Shown here piece by piece: positions 26,449-35,849 of a stretch of DNA of 64,000 bases (positions are counted from its first letter, which is position 1; every line of letters begins with the position of its first letter). Source of the stretch: Bradyrhizobium ottawaense (GTDB taxonomy: Bacteria; Pseudomonadota; Alphaproteobacteria; Rhizobiales; Xanthobacteraceae); the NCBI RefSeq assembly GCF_002278135.3, contig NZ_CP029425.2, positions 682,001 through 746,000 on the forward strand, in the 5' to 3' direction. The position numbers were made by a program, and so were the translations under genes. The notes under the pieces are model-generated. The model did not search any database. It had not been told where the DNA came from and saw nothing but the letters and a program-made list of their open reading frames with translations.

Positions 26449-26586
26449 TCCATCACGTCCCGGACAAGTTTTTCGGGGCCCTTTAAGCTCGGGGTCTTTG
26501 CCCTCATGGCCGTGTGGCCATGGCCTCACGCTGCGCATCTTCGCTGAGTGTCCGCGGCGCACCTCTGCCGGAGCGGAGGTCGGCTC

Positions 26587-26638
26587 GGGTCACGAGCGGC
26601 CTTCAGCGGGCATCACCGTGAAGGTCCGCTGCGGGCCA
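26587..26638 (+). repeat. Dispersed repeat, copy B
   Basis: GGGTCACGAGCGGCC, GGGCATCACCGTGAAGG, TCCGCTGCGGGCC; pairs with copy A at 22936. The surrounding 26449-26888 gap holds nothing else that I recognise. Confidence 0.75.
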
Positions 26639-26888
26639 ATAGGCGGACTAACCAGACTTGCCCTGCTGCGGCAGCCCGCCGATCGGGCCAAGCGGCGCCG
26701 TGAACGTCGTTGAGAGGCGCGCGAACGGGCGAGGTCAAGCCCCTCCTGAGTCCAAGAAAGAAGCCGCCAGCTTAACGCCGCGGCTTAGATAGTCCCGGAC
26801 TGTCGATTGCCTCCTTGGCCCCAAGCGTACCACCGTTACCTTGTTTGCGGCCATGCCCGTCCGACCTACAGAACAAGCTTCATTTCTG

Positions 26889-27350
26889 CTATCGGGCAGC
26901 CGAGTTGTGCACCGGGCTCTTAGCCGCTAAGGCGCGAAGGGAGGCGGACGGCAGCCGAACCCGCGCCGTATCGCCAGCCTCGACCGTCCCGCCGACCCGC
27001 ACCACGCCCAGCACCTCGGATTGGAACGGAGGGCCCTTCTCCGCCGACGAGAGCATCTGTCGTTTAAGCCCGTCAATGAGGATGCAGGGCGTCCGTAGGC
27101 CGGTTAGCTCCACGATCGGCCCGGGTCCGACTTCGGCAGCCGCTCGAGGTCCAGGCCGGCGGTGGTGATGTTCTCTCCCAGGTCTGCCGCCGACCTCGAG
27201 CCGGTTTCGAGAAGGACCGCAAAGAGCTCGGATGGGATCAGGAGGACTTGTCGGAGATTGGCCAGGCGGGGCTGGCGACGCGCAGATAGCGATGCCCAAC
27301 GAACGAGCCAGCGTGGCCGTCGCCTTGGATGCCGAACAGCGAGCGCCGCT
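26889..27350 (-). pseudogene. MOSC protein with frameshifts
   Basis: Three frames carry consecutive pieces of the 12613 MOSC protein: FGIQGDGHAGSFVGHRYLR, then LANLRQVLLIPSELFAVLLE with DLGENITTAGLDLER, then PIVELTGLRTPCILIDG to LGVVRVGGTVEAGDTARV. At least two frameshifts separate them, so no whole protein is made. It is a diverged second copy, not a recent duplicate. Confidence 0.75.
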
Positions 27351-27650
27351 ATCGGCGCCAGAACCGATATCGCATAATTCATGTGAGGCGCGCTATCGCC
27401 GACACGCTAGGGTCGGGCCTTCTATCCGCGCCCTGATCGGAGGTGCCGCTCTGCAGCGCCGGCTCGCCTATCGGCGACGGCATGATTGAACAGGTCGAGC
27501 ACTAGATCGAATGCAGCCATGTCCTCCTGTTCGATTGCTCCATCATCGGAGCGCTTGGGTGTCTCGGCGATGGTCGCGTCAACTGCGCGTTGCGATGTCA
27601 GCAGGGCAAAAAGCGTTTGAACCACGGCCCGGCCATTCGATCAGTGAATG

Positions 27651-29681
27651 CTAAACAATCAGATCGTGAGCCGCATGGAGATTGGCGTGCCATGAGTGAT
27701 CGTGGTGCGCATCTGCAACATCAATTCCGTCAGCATCCTGGACCGGCTCCGGCCCCTCGCGCGCAACGGAATGCTGACCATCTCCATAGGCTTTTCCATC
27801 TCCGTGGCTCAGTTGCTGAAGGTCATACACGTCTGAAGACGTATTGTCGGCGAAACTCTGAAAACGAAAGGAATCGCCCAGTTCAGTGCCAACCGCTGAT
27901 TTGGCCTGATCTGCATTGTCGGAAGAAGGCCCGCCCTTTCCTTCAGTGGCCGAATGTGCGTCATTGGCAGAATTTACGGACGCCGTTGGTATATTCTGCT
28001 GCGGTTTGCCAGTATCTAAATCAGCTGCCTGTGCATGCTGTGCGTGTTGCTCGCCGGCCGCGGAGCCATGTTCAAAAGTCTGCAAATCGCCGTGAGCCTG
28101 TCCGCGATTCGAATCTTCTCCCGGGGCCTCATGCTTGGCGTGCCCCTTGGCGGCTCCGGAGCCGTTGTCGGATTCATGCAGAGCCTTCTGCGATTGACCG
28201 CGATTTAAACCGTCGCCCGCAGCGTCATGCTTGGCATGCCCCTTGGCGGCTCCCGAGCTGTGGTCGGACTCATGTAAGGTCTTCTGCGATTGACCGTGAT
28301 TTAAATCGTCTCCCGGGGTCTCACGCTTAGCGGCTTCGTCGGAAGGGCGCAAATCGAATTGGGATCGACCGTGATTTGACCCGCTGTCCCGGCCTGCCTC
28401 CGCGGGGCCCCGCTGCGAGGCTTCGTTCGCGGCCGCCGCAACAACATCAACGGCCCCCGAACCTCGGGGAATAGGGACTTCCCGGTCACTACCGCCATCC
28501 TCTGCATGGGCATTGCCGACATAAAGCTCGCGGCCGTCTGTGGCGATTGCATCGCCTAGGGCCAACTCGAATGCGAACGCCCGATCGTACTCGGCCGTGC
28601 CGCCGAAATTTGCGAAGCCGGGAAGTGCGGATGCCAGTCCGTTGGCGTCGCTTGCGGTAGATGAAGTGACGATGTCATCGCCGAAATCGGACGCCTGCAC
28701 GGCGTGGTTGGCACCATCGAGCTCGTAGATCAAGGCGGCGAAAGCTGCAACCATGAAGATGCTGTAGCCGCTCGAACCCGGTCTCGGCGCGTTGAGTGCT
28801 GCCAGCGCAAATAGGCTCGCGGCAATCTCAGCGTCGACGAGTTTGCCGGTCGGCGATGGCGTCCCAGTTGCGACGCCGGCGCGGTCCTTGCTCGCGCCTC
28901 TGGCCGGGGTGCCACCTGATACTGCTTCCTTGCGGCTGATTTTAATGGTGACGACCTCCGCGCCGCCATTTGCGGCCTCGACCGTGAAACTTTCGGTTGC
29001 GGCGTGACCGGGCGAATCATCCAACGCTGCCAGGATCGCAGCAGCCAGGATACTCATCGCGCCATAACGGCGCGACAGTGCCAGCGCGGCGAGCTCCGTT
29101 CGGCTGTTGATTCCCAGCTTCTGTCGCGCGTGGTCGATGTGAATCCTGACGATCTCCAGGGAGACACCAAGCACCCGCGCAATTTCAGTGTCCGACAAGC
29201 CTTCCGCGACGAGATCCATGATCGTCCGCTCATTGACGGTCAGAAGCGCCAGAACGTTATTGCCGAATGAGGCGATTCCATTGGCTTCGTTACCGACCCT
29301 CGCCTGGTCAGACCCCCGTTTTTCCAGCCTCAGCGACTGCACCAGCGCTTCTGGCTTGGCGTTCATCGAAATCGCGCCGCAAGCGCCGGTCGCCAGTGCT
29401 CTGGCAAGATCGCCGCAGGTGACAGTAGCAGTGAAGAACACAAGCCGGGAGGAAAGACCTTCGTCGTCCACGGCGGCGAGGATGTCGGAGGCGGTTACAT
29501 CAGTGAACCCGTCCTCCAGTAACACCACATCGGGCGTCAAGCGGCGAAGGGCCGCAAGGCAACTAGCGCCATCGAGACAGCACCCAACCACTTCGAAATC
29601 TGGCTGCGCTTCGAGCAGCGATACAAAGCCCTGCAGAACAATGGGACGTCTATCTGCTATCACAAGTCGAACGCGACGCAT
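27651..29681 (-). CDS. LuxR-type regulator with altered receiver and long repeat tail
   Basis: 676 residues from the ATG at 29681. The receiver-like domain (~1-115) is altered: VIADRRPIV has Arg for the second acid, VVLLEDGF has Glu in place of the phospho-Asp, and GAISMNAKPE lacks the usual Lys. A LuxR helix-turn-helix follows (~147-203: TVNERTIMDLVAEGLSDTEI, EIVRIHIDHARQKLG). Then come two hydrophobic stretches (SILAAAILAAL; GYSIFMVAAFAALIYEL) and a hydrophilic tail with three 32-residue repeats and a His/Asp-rich end. Phosphorylation control is probably lost, and the regulator may be membrane-bound. An EcfG-like site lies upstream. A second LuxR regulator is adjacent. Confidence 0.8.
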   Translation of the reverse strand: MRRVRLVIADRRPIVLQGFVSLLEAQPDFEVVGCCLDGASCLAALRRLTPDVVLLEDGFTDVTASDILAAVDDEGLSSRLVFFTATVTCGDLARALATGACGAISMNAKPEALVQSLRLEKRGSDQARVGNEANGIASFGNNVLALLTVNERTIMDLVAEGLSDTEIARVLGVSLEIVRIHIDHARQKLGINSRTELAALALSRRYGAMSILAAAILAALDDSPGHAATESFTVEAANGGAEVVTIKISRKEAVSGGTPARGASKDRAGVATGTPSPTGKLVDAEIAASLFALAALNAPRPGSSGYSIFMVAAFAALIYELDGANHAVQASDFGDDIVTSSTASDANGLASALPGFANFGGTAEYDRAFAFELALGDAIATDGRELYVGNAHAEDGGSDREVPIPRGSGAVDVVAAAANEASQRGPAEAGRDSGSNHGRSQFDLRPSDEAAKRETPGDDLNHGQSQKTLHESDHSSGAAKGHAKHDAAGDGLNRGQSQKALHESDNGSGAAKGHAKHEAPGEDSNRGQAHGDLQTFEHGSAAGEQHAQHAQAADLDTGKPQQNIPTASVNSANDAHSATEGKGGPSSDNADQAKSAVGTELGDSFRFQSFADNTSSDVYDLQQLSHGDGKAYGDGQHSVAREGPEPVQDADGIDVADAHHDHSWHANLHAAHDLIV
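28026..28313. repeat. Three 96-bp tandem units in the LuxR tail
   Basis: 32-residue units beginning GDDLNHGQSQKTLHESD, GDGLNRGQSQKALHESD and GEDSNRGQAHGDLQTFE. The third is the most diverged. They are in frame, so units can be gained or lost without a shift. Confidence 0.85.
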
Positions 29682-29729
29682 GGGCTTCCTTCGCTCGGCC
29701 TTGCAACACAACATGAGAGGCCGCGACTT

Positions 29730-29754
29730 AACTCCGCTCGGCCGGTTGCGTTCC
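29730..29754 (-). promoter_or_regulatory. Candidate EcfG promoter of the LuxR-repeat gene
   Basis: On the minus strand GGAAC (29754-29750), 16 bases, AGTT (29733-29730); start codon 48 bp further on. Confidence 0.5.
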
Positions 29755-29945
29755 AAATTGTCATAATGGGGTTCGTGCGGACGCTTCTGACGATGAGTTC
29801 AATCAGTTCGTCGGGATAGCTCCATATAGCTCGCCCCTTTTGCCGTCGCGCGCGTCAGAGGTCGTGCCGCTCAAGTGCGCACAGTGAGCAGGGCACTCTC
29901 CGATGTCGCTGCTGTGCAAAAACTTCCAAAATAGCAGGATTCCGG

Positions 29946-30569
29946 TCACTGGTGCAAATCGATCTCGACTGCGATCCGGACCAAGTCGGAGTGATTTCGA
30001 GCGCCGAGCTTGGACTTCAGCACGGAGGTCGTGTTGGCAACGGTTTTATAGGAGATGCCGAGTTCGGACGCGACTTCTGAAATGCGGTCGCCACGACCCA
30101 AAAGCCTCAGGATCTCGAGTTCGCGTGGGCTCATCTGCGTCAAAGGACTGGCCTTGATCGCCGCGCCCGCGAAAGTCGTCGCTTCCGCCAGACGCGGTGA
30201 GACGAAGCGCTCGCCGGCTGCAACCTTCCGAATGGCCTTGGCCAGGAGCCGGGGATCATCGCTCTTTGAGACATATCCCTGAATGCCCATCTCCACAGCG
30301 CGCACCACGAACGCCGGATCCTCACTCGCGCTGAGCATGACAATTTTGCCGGCCGGATCATCCCTGCGGATTCGCCGGGTCAACTCGAAGCCGGTAAGGT
30401 CGGGAAGCCAAATGTCAATCACGGTGACGTCGGGATGCTTCTGCAAGTACGCACGGTGGCCCTCCTTTGCATCGGAAGCCTCCAGGATCTCGACGGAAGG
30501 GTCCGATGTGAACAAGGCCCGGCAGCCGGTCACGACAACGGGATGGTCGTCGACGATTAGTACCCGCAT
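29946..30569 (-). CDS. NarL/FixJ-type response regulator
   Basis: 207 residues. Canonical receiver: VDDHPVV, VTVIDIWLPD with phospho-Asp at ~52, LSASE and SKSD with the Lys. The LuxR helix-turn-helix is at ~145-200 (MSPRELEILRLLGRGDRISE, SYKTVANTTSVLKSKLGARN). No kinase is adjacent. It differs from its neighbour at 27651 in having an intact phosphorylation site. Confidence 0.92.
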   Translation of the reverse strand: MRVLIVDDHPVVVTGCRALFTSDPSVEILEASDAKEGHRAYLQKHPDVTVIDIWLPDLTGFELTRRIRRDDPAGKIVMLSASEDPAFVVRAVEMGIQGYVSKSDDPRLLAKAIRKVAAGERFVSPRLAEATTFAGAAIKASPLTQMSPRELEILRLLGRGDRISEVASELGISYKTVANTTSVLKSKLGARNHSDLVRIAVEIDLHQ

Positions 30570-30955
30570 TTCGATCTGGTCCTCATTTGCACGTGCTCGC
30601 TTCCTCCAGTTGTGGAGAACGTCGCGAGCACTTTAATGGTTCAAATATCTGAGCGGGACGTGGAGCGACCTGGCAAAAGGAGTACGAATTTCAGAAGATT
30701 TGGAATGTTTATTCCTTTCGGCAGAGGCTGCTGCTTCCTATCGCTTTGATGATCCTGAGCGCGCAGTTGTCCGGCGCGAGGGCGCTTCTCGTCTTCTCCT
30801 AATCAGTTCGAGTACCCTTGCGCTAGCCATGGCGCCAGCGGATTGATGTAGATTGCTGCTCGTCGTAGCAAGCCACGCGGCTTTGATTGGACACCGCGCA
30901 CGCCGTGGTCGTTGATGTAATCCGAAGTTATTCGCCTTGCTAGGAATATCGCAGC
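30570..30955. other. 386-bp gap
   Basis: A weak TGAAC-N17-CGTT lies in the minus direction at 30618-30643, before the response regulator. Otherwise nothing that I recognise. Confidence 0.3.
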
Positions 30956-31204
30956 ATGTGGAACTGGATGATGCTGGGGCTAGAAAGCAATCGCGTGATC
31001 GGACTGCGCCTAGCGAAGTTGATGCGCGGGGGCAAAGCGGCCCAACGTGAAGCCCAGCGCATGGTGAGTGAAAAAGTGCTGGCGGCGGCGAAGGCCGGTA
31101 CAAGCCTGATGGCTGGCGCATCGGGAGACAAGATTGTTGAGCAATACCGAAGGAAGGTCGCGGCAAACGCCAAACGGCTCAGTCGCAAGCGAACGCGCAA
31201 ATGA
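30956..31204 (+). CDS. Small basic hypothetical protein, 82 aa
   Basis: MWNWMMLGLESNRVIGLRLAK, then KAAQREAQRMVSEKVLAAAKAG and a Lys/Arg-rich end (AANAKRLSRKRTRK). Helical with a basic tail. The size, the opening and the place beside a phasin are typical of a conserved rhizobial hypothetical. Its end overlaps the phasin end by 26 bases, tail to tail. Confidence 0.6.
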   Translation: MWNWMMLGLESNRVIGLRLAKLMRGGKAAQREAQRMVSEKVLAAAKAGTSLMAGASGDKIVEQYRRKVAANAKRLSRKRTRK

Positions 31205-31880
31205 AAATCGCGCTGAATTCGCCGGGGCGGCAAGAGCGGCTTGCCCTGCCGCTCTCTCCGTTGAACAAGTCCGCCCTGCTTAGCGTGGGATCTGATCCAT
31301 AGTTTTTTTTAATCTGCTTCCCAGTATCGTCGGCCATTTTGAGCGACAAGTCGGCGATACGACGGCTGCTTTCCAGAGCGGTCTCCACTGTCTCCCGCAC
31401 CATGTCACTCTGCACCGCCGCAAAGTCCTGTGGAGTTCGGCACGTCCACAACCTGTTCAAGTGGTCCATGTGCTTCTCAAATTGTTGACGAACCATCTGG
31501 AGGTACTCTTGGGACATTCCCCCCATCACTTTGGCGGCGGCTGTACCACTGTAGAGGAGCGTCTGCGCGTTGCGAGCTGACCGTTCGGTTGCCGCCGTTA
31601 CCTTTTGCGCATCTTCTTCAGATATGCCAAGCGTGCGGCTAAACTGCTCGCTTGACCGTCCCATTACCGAGGTCGCCGCCTCGAGGCTGGAGCGCCAAGT
31701 CTGCTGTAACGTCTCAACATTTTGCTTGAGCATATCAGCGCTGGCCCGTGCCACTTCTTCGCCGGCTTCAGCCGCAGCTTGCCCGATGCGCGTGGTCTGC
31801 TCCGCAGCCCTCTCGCCTGTACGGCGGGCTGCGTCTTCCATGTTTTGTGTCGATCTCTCTTCCGGACGCGGGTTTGCCAT
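31179..31880 (-). CDS. Phasin family protein
   Basis: 233 residues. The phasin domain (~60-175) has amphipathic heptads: DMLKQNVETLQQTWRSSLEA, SRTLGISEEDAQKV, ARNAQTLLYSGTAAAKVMGG, HMDHLNRLWTCRTPQDFAAV. It coats polyhydroxybutyrate granules or acts in stress. The last ~40 residues (from NYGSDPT) do not look like phasin and may be read-through after a lost stop. An EcfG-type promoter lies 51 bp upstream. Confidence 0.85.
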   Translation of the reverse strand: MANPRPEERSTQNMEDAARRTGERAAEQTTRIGQAAAEAGEEVARASADMLKQNVETLQQTWRSSLEAATSVMGRSSEQFSRTLGISEEDAQKVTAATERSARNAQTLLYSGTAAAKVMGGMSQEYLQMVRQQFEKHMDHLNRLWTCRTPQDFAAVQSDMVRETVETALESSRRIADLSLKMADDTGKQIKKNYGSDPTLSRADLFNGESGRASRSCRPGEFSAIFICAFACD

Positions 31881-31931
31881 CTTTAGTTCTCCAATGATTG
31901 TGTCGATGACTCCCTCAGCCTGTTGTGCAGA

Positions 31932-31956
31932 AACGCGATCCTGATGAGACCGTTCC
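31932..31956 (-). promoter_or_regulatory. EcfG general-stress promoter of the phasin gene
   Basis: On the minus strand a perfect GGAAC (31956-31952), 16 bases, CGTT (31935-31932). Confidence 0.7.
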
Positions 31957-32289
31957 TGAGACTTCCTACTCTTTCAGAATGGGCCGATGTCGCTAGGAAT
32001 TATAAGCGAGGGTTTACTGCAGCTCATTCCCGCCGCAACGTATGTTGCTCAAGAAGGGTAGCAGAGGGCGCTCGCCGGCTGTTCTGTCGTGAGCTGACGA
32101 AACCGACGGTGCGGCCGTGAGACAGGTCAGCATTGATCAACGACGGCCGATTGCGCCGAGAAGTAATATCAACGCCGAAGCGATGATGGCGAGGAAAATG
32201 CGATTCATGGGCATTCACCGGCTGCGCAGCCCCGAGCACAAGCTGCTCTGACAGGCCGTCCGCGCTACGCTTGATGTTCGTAGCGCCTA
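31957..32289. other. 333-bp gap
   Basis: No gene or clear signal between the phasin promoter and the SRAP remnant. Confidence 0.35.
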
Positions 32290-32686
32290 CGCTCAATGCC
32301 CCTGCTAGTAGTTGTTCCCGACCTATACTTTGGGAGCCGAACCCGAAACCAAGAAGAAGGACCGTTGTTTGGTCCGGGCCCAGCGAGGATCGTCCGCTGT
32401 TCGCCTTCGCTGGTATCTGGACGACGTTCAACGGTGATCGCGGACCGAAGTCGAAGCCGATACAGGGGCCGCATCAGGTCTACGGCTTTCTGACGACGGC
32501 GCCGAATTCGATGGTCGAGCCGATCCATCCGAAAGCGATGACGATGGTCCTGACGACAGATGAAGAACGAGAGGTATGGATGCGCGCTGTCGGACGAAGA
32601 AGGCATTGCAGCGGCCATTGACGGAAGACCCGCTCAGGATTGTCATGCGCGGGGTCAACCAAGAGGATCGCGCGGCGGCAGCGTAA
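32290..32686 (+). pseudogene. SOS response-associated peptidase (SRAP/YedK) remnant
   Basis: Fragments occur in two or more frames: GAEPETKKKD, then EDRPLFAFAGIWTTFNG with the FAGIW core, VYGFLTTAPNSMVEPIHPKA with the catalytic-site His, then after a frameshift RPLTEDPLRIVMRGVNQED and stop. The N-terminus with the catalytic Cys2 is missing. Intact SRAP proteins cap abasic sites in single-stranded DNA; this copy cannot. Confidence 0.8.
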
Positions 32687-32854
32687 AATTATGGACGCGC
32701 ATTCGATGCCGTCCAGAGGATGCGCAGCTGCTCCAGCACGGGGGCGATATAGTTATGGATGAACTTGACCATGATCACGGTTGAGGTGATCCTCGCAGAG
32801 CGCAATGTGATGGCGGGGCAGACATTGCACGGAAGTCCTTGATCCGTGGCGGCC

Positions 32855-33220
32855 TTAGGAGTGCGACAGAAGCGTTCGCAACATATCGTTCAGTTGGTCT
32901 ACGGAGAAGGGCTTACCAATTGCGGGGGCGTCTCTGAACTCCTCCTCTACGGGCGGGGCGCCATAGCCCGTGCTGAACAGGAAGGGAATCCTTCGCTCGC
33001 GTAAAACGCGAGCAACGGGGAAAACAAACTCTCCAGCCAAGTTGACGTCCAGAAGCGCCAGATCAAAGGAGCCGGTGGTCGCCAATTCGCATGCCTTTTT
33101 AAGATGAGCCGCAGAGGCAACAACCTTGAGCCCCAGTTCCTCCAGCATGTCTTCAATCATAAGGGCGACCAATCCTTCATCCTCAACGAGGAGGACCCTG
33201 GCGCCGGATACCTCAGACAT
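32855..33220 (-). CDS. Single-domain response regulator
   Basis: 121 residues from the ATG at 33220 (MSEVSGARVLLVEDE). Receiver: VEDEGLV, LALLDVNLAGE with the phospho-Asp, STGYG and IGKPFS with the Lys. No output domain, so it works by protein contact. It overlaps the kinase stop by 8 bases and is almost certainly its partner. Confidence 0.93.
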   Translation of the reverse strand: MSEVSGARVLLVEDEGLVALMIEDMLEELGLKVVASAAHLKKACELATTGSFDLALLDVNLAGEFVFPVARVLRERRIPFLFSTGYGAPPVEEEFRDAPAIGKPFSVDQLNDMLRTLLSHS

Positions 33221-35396
33221 TGGTGGACGCGCCCCTAATTGGAAATACCATGCGACAGCGAGTACCCTCCGTCTCAAAGACCAAGTCGAAGTCACCGGCG
33301 AGATCATGTTCGACGCAACGCTCCATTAGCCGCGTGCCGAACCCTCGCCGCTTAGGTGGGGTAACCGGTGGACCTCCGCGTTCGCTCCATTCGCATTCTA
33401 GTGTGATTTGAGGCCGTCCGCTGTCGACGATCTTCCAGGTAAGCGACACGGCTCCATCAGGTGCGGATAGTGAGCCGTATTTTGCCGCGTTGGTCAAAAG
33501 CTCATTGAGAACCATGGTGACACTCAGTGCGGTACGCGCGTCTAAATTGACGTTCGGACCGCCTGTGACAACCCGTCCGCCAGACACAGGCGCGACGATA
33601 TCGTGAACTAGTTGCTCGAAAGGGGCATCTTGCCAATTGCGGGTCGTAAGAAGGTCATGGGCACGAGCAAGGGCCAACAACCTTCCTGTGAACGTCGGCA
33701 AAAACTCTTGCAGATCCGCCGCATGTCGAGCGGTTTGGCTCGCGAGTGACTGCACCGTGGCAAGCGTATTCTTTACACGGTGATTCAGTTCGTCGATGAG
33801 CACCTTCTGAGCATTCTCTGCCTCCTTGCGCTCACTGATGTCGACGAGCATGTTGATGGCGCCGACCAAGTGTCCCTTCGCATCACGGAGCGGAGTCGGA
33901 TAAGGAATAAAAGGCACGCGTTTGCCGTCTGGACGCTCGGCAATTGCCTCGGCACCGCGAACTGGGCGGTTTTCACGCAGCGCCACTGCCATCGGACATT
34001 CATCGTGCGGCAGAGGCGAACCGTCGGGCCAATAGAGTTTCCAGGTTACGCACCATTCATCGCCAGGCTGGGGAGTTCTGCCGGCCATCTCGACCGCTGC
34101 TCGATTGAAGAAATTAATGCGGCCCTCGGCATTGGTGGTGTAGATCGCTGCGGGCAAAGCCTCAAGGAGATCGCGCATGCGCTGCTCGCCTTCGCGGAGA
34201 CGATCCTCCAGCTGTTTGGTGGCTGTGACGTCCTGGGCGACACGCACGCCGTAAAGAAACCGGCCATTTGGATCGCGCACGGACGAACTGGAGATGTCTA
34301 GATGGCGCACAGAGCCGTCGGGCCGCAATGCACGCTTGCGAATCGTATAATTCTCGACCTCGCCGCGCACCTGAGCCGCATAGAGTTCGGCGTCCTTCGC
34401 CTGGTCATCTGGATCAGTGTAGTCATAGAACGTCATTGCCAGCAGTTCGCCGCGCGAGCGCCCAGTGATCCGACAAAGTGAATCATTCACCCGCAAGAAG
34501 CGGCCGCTCTCGTCCGCTTCCGATATCCCGACGATGGCAGCCTCGTATGTTGCCGCAAGTCGGGCATCACTGGCCTGGCGTGCTTCGTTGGCGGCTTGCA
34601 AGTCTGTGGTGTCGACAGTGAAGCAACGTGTGTTGACGAATTTGCCATCCACAAATCGGCCGTTTGACGTAATCAACACGTGCTTCACTGAGCCGTCGCG
34701 CGCGCGCAACCGCGCCGGATAACGGTCGAGCGGCTGGCCGCAGGAGAGGCGCTGGAGGATATCGCCAATCACCGGGGCGTCGGCATGAAACTCCGCGATG
34801 TGGCGGCCAATGTACTCCTCCGGGCTGTACCCGAGCAGAGTCAACTCGGCTTTGTTGGCGCGAAGGATAATGCCTTCACCGCTGACGATATGAAGGCCGA
34901 CCGCGCTATTCTCGAAAAAGTCCTCCAGGTCCTGCGTTCTTCGCCGGACTTCTTCTTCGATCTGCTTCCGTTCGGTGATGTCCTGAAAGCAGTTGATGGC
35001 GCCCTGGATATTCCCGGAGTGGTCGCGCAGAGCGCGGATATTGATCAGGGCCGTAAAGCGAGAGCCGTCCGGCCGCGCCATAATAACTTCGGCGTTGCGT
35101 ATGGGCGTTCCAGCCCTAACCGCGGTGGCCATGGGACAGTCACTGCGGGCCAGCGGACTTCCGTCGGGAAGGTACAGTTGGTGCGAACCGCAGAAGCGTT
35201 CCTTTTTGGCAGGGTTGGGGGTCCTTCCCCACAATTGCACCGCCTCGGTATTGAAGGCGATCAGCAATCCCTCGGCATCGCAAAGGCAAACCGCGCCAGG
35301 AATGGCATCCAGTGCAGTTTGGCCGGCCGCAACCAGCGCCTCGAACTCAGTCGGTTGGCGACGTGGGGAGTACGGAAATTCCTCGACATTGGACAT
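33213..35396 (-). CDS. PAS-containing HWE-family histidine kinase
   Basis: 727 residues from the ATG at 35396. Four PAS/PAC units come first (GAVCLCDAEGLLIAFN; NSAVGLHIVSGEGI; AAIVGISEADESGRFLRVND; ALPAAIYTTNAEGRINFFN). The HWE H-box is near 537 (LIDELNHRVKNTLATV), then LNELLTNAAKYG (N-box) and RGFGTRLMERCVEHDL. No membrane segment, so it senses cytosolic signals. PAS one and four share a DGSPLxxxxCPM motif, indicating internal duplication. It forms an operon with the receiver at 32855. Confidence 0.92.
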   Translation of the reverse strand: MSNVEEFPYSPRRQPTEFEALVAAGQTALDAIPGAVCLCDAEGLLIAFNTEAVQLWGRTPNPAKKERFCGSHQLYLPDGSPLARSDCPMATAVRAGTPIRNAEVIMARPDGSRFTALINIRALRDHSGNIQGAINCFQDITERKQIEEEVRRRTQDLEDFFENSAVGLHIVSGEGIILRANKAELTLLGYSPEEYIGRHIAEFHADAPVIGDILQRLSCGQPLDRYPARLRARDGSVKHVLITSNGRFVDGKFVNTRCFTVDTTDLQAANEARQASDARLAATYEAAIVGISEADESGRFLRVNDSLCRITGRSRGELLAMTFYDYTDPDDQAKDAELYAAQVRGEVENYTIRKRALRPDGSVRHLDISSSSVRDPNGRFLYGVRVAQDVTATKQLEDRLREGEQRMRDLLEALPAAIYTTNAEGRINFFNRAAVEMAGRTPQPGDEWCVTWKLYWPDGSPLPHDECPMAVALRENRPVRGAEAIAERPDGKRVPFIPYPTPLRDAKGHLVGAINMLVDISERKEAENAQKVLIDELNHRVKNTLATVQSLASQTARHAADLQEFLPTFTGRLLALARAHDLLTTRNWQDAPFEQLVHDIVAPVSGGRVVTGGPNVNLDARTALSVTMVLNELLTNAAKYGSLSAPDGAVSLTWKIVDSGRPQITLECEWSERGGPPVTPPKRRGFGTRLMERCVEHDLAGDFDLVFETEGTRCRMVFPIRGASTNV

Positions 35397-35849
35397 CGAA
35401 GCGTCTCTCGGGGCGAGGGGACCCCAGGCGGGCCGTTCTGTTCGGGATGAACTGGCGGACGCCCCCGTTGGGCCGCCGAACAAGCCATAACAAATAGGAA
35501 AGCTGATGGTTCCACGTACCTCGCATCAGATCGTCGCCGATGGTTTCCTGGGTGGGGTAGCGCAAGCGGGCCGTTTCCTACGGCAGAACCTAAGTTGAAC
35601 GTAAGGCGTTGGAATGATCGGCGCCGGCGCAAGCCGGTTCGGGGAGATCTGGTATGCGTCGCCGCATTAAGCAGTCCTTCTCATTCAATCAGCGGGCTCG
35701 CAGGAAGCTGCGAGGTTCCGGAAAGCCGTTGAAAAGCCGCTGAAGAGTTGCCGCCCGGCACCGCCTGAGTGTTGTTGGTGAAGCGGGTGAGGCAGGCTGA
35801 AGCCGCACTGCAAATTAATGTCGGGCTGGCCACGCCCAGCGCAGCGCCA

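Noticed and set aside
27422..27625. 67-codon minus-strand ORF between MOSC remnant and LuxR gene
   Set aside because: GTG start without ribosome-binding site, no known motif; possible but not supported.
30618..30643. TGAAC-N17-CGTT before the response regulator
   Set aside because: One mismatch in the -35 and different spacing; not counted with the six EcfG-like sites.
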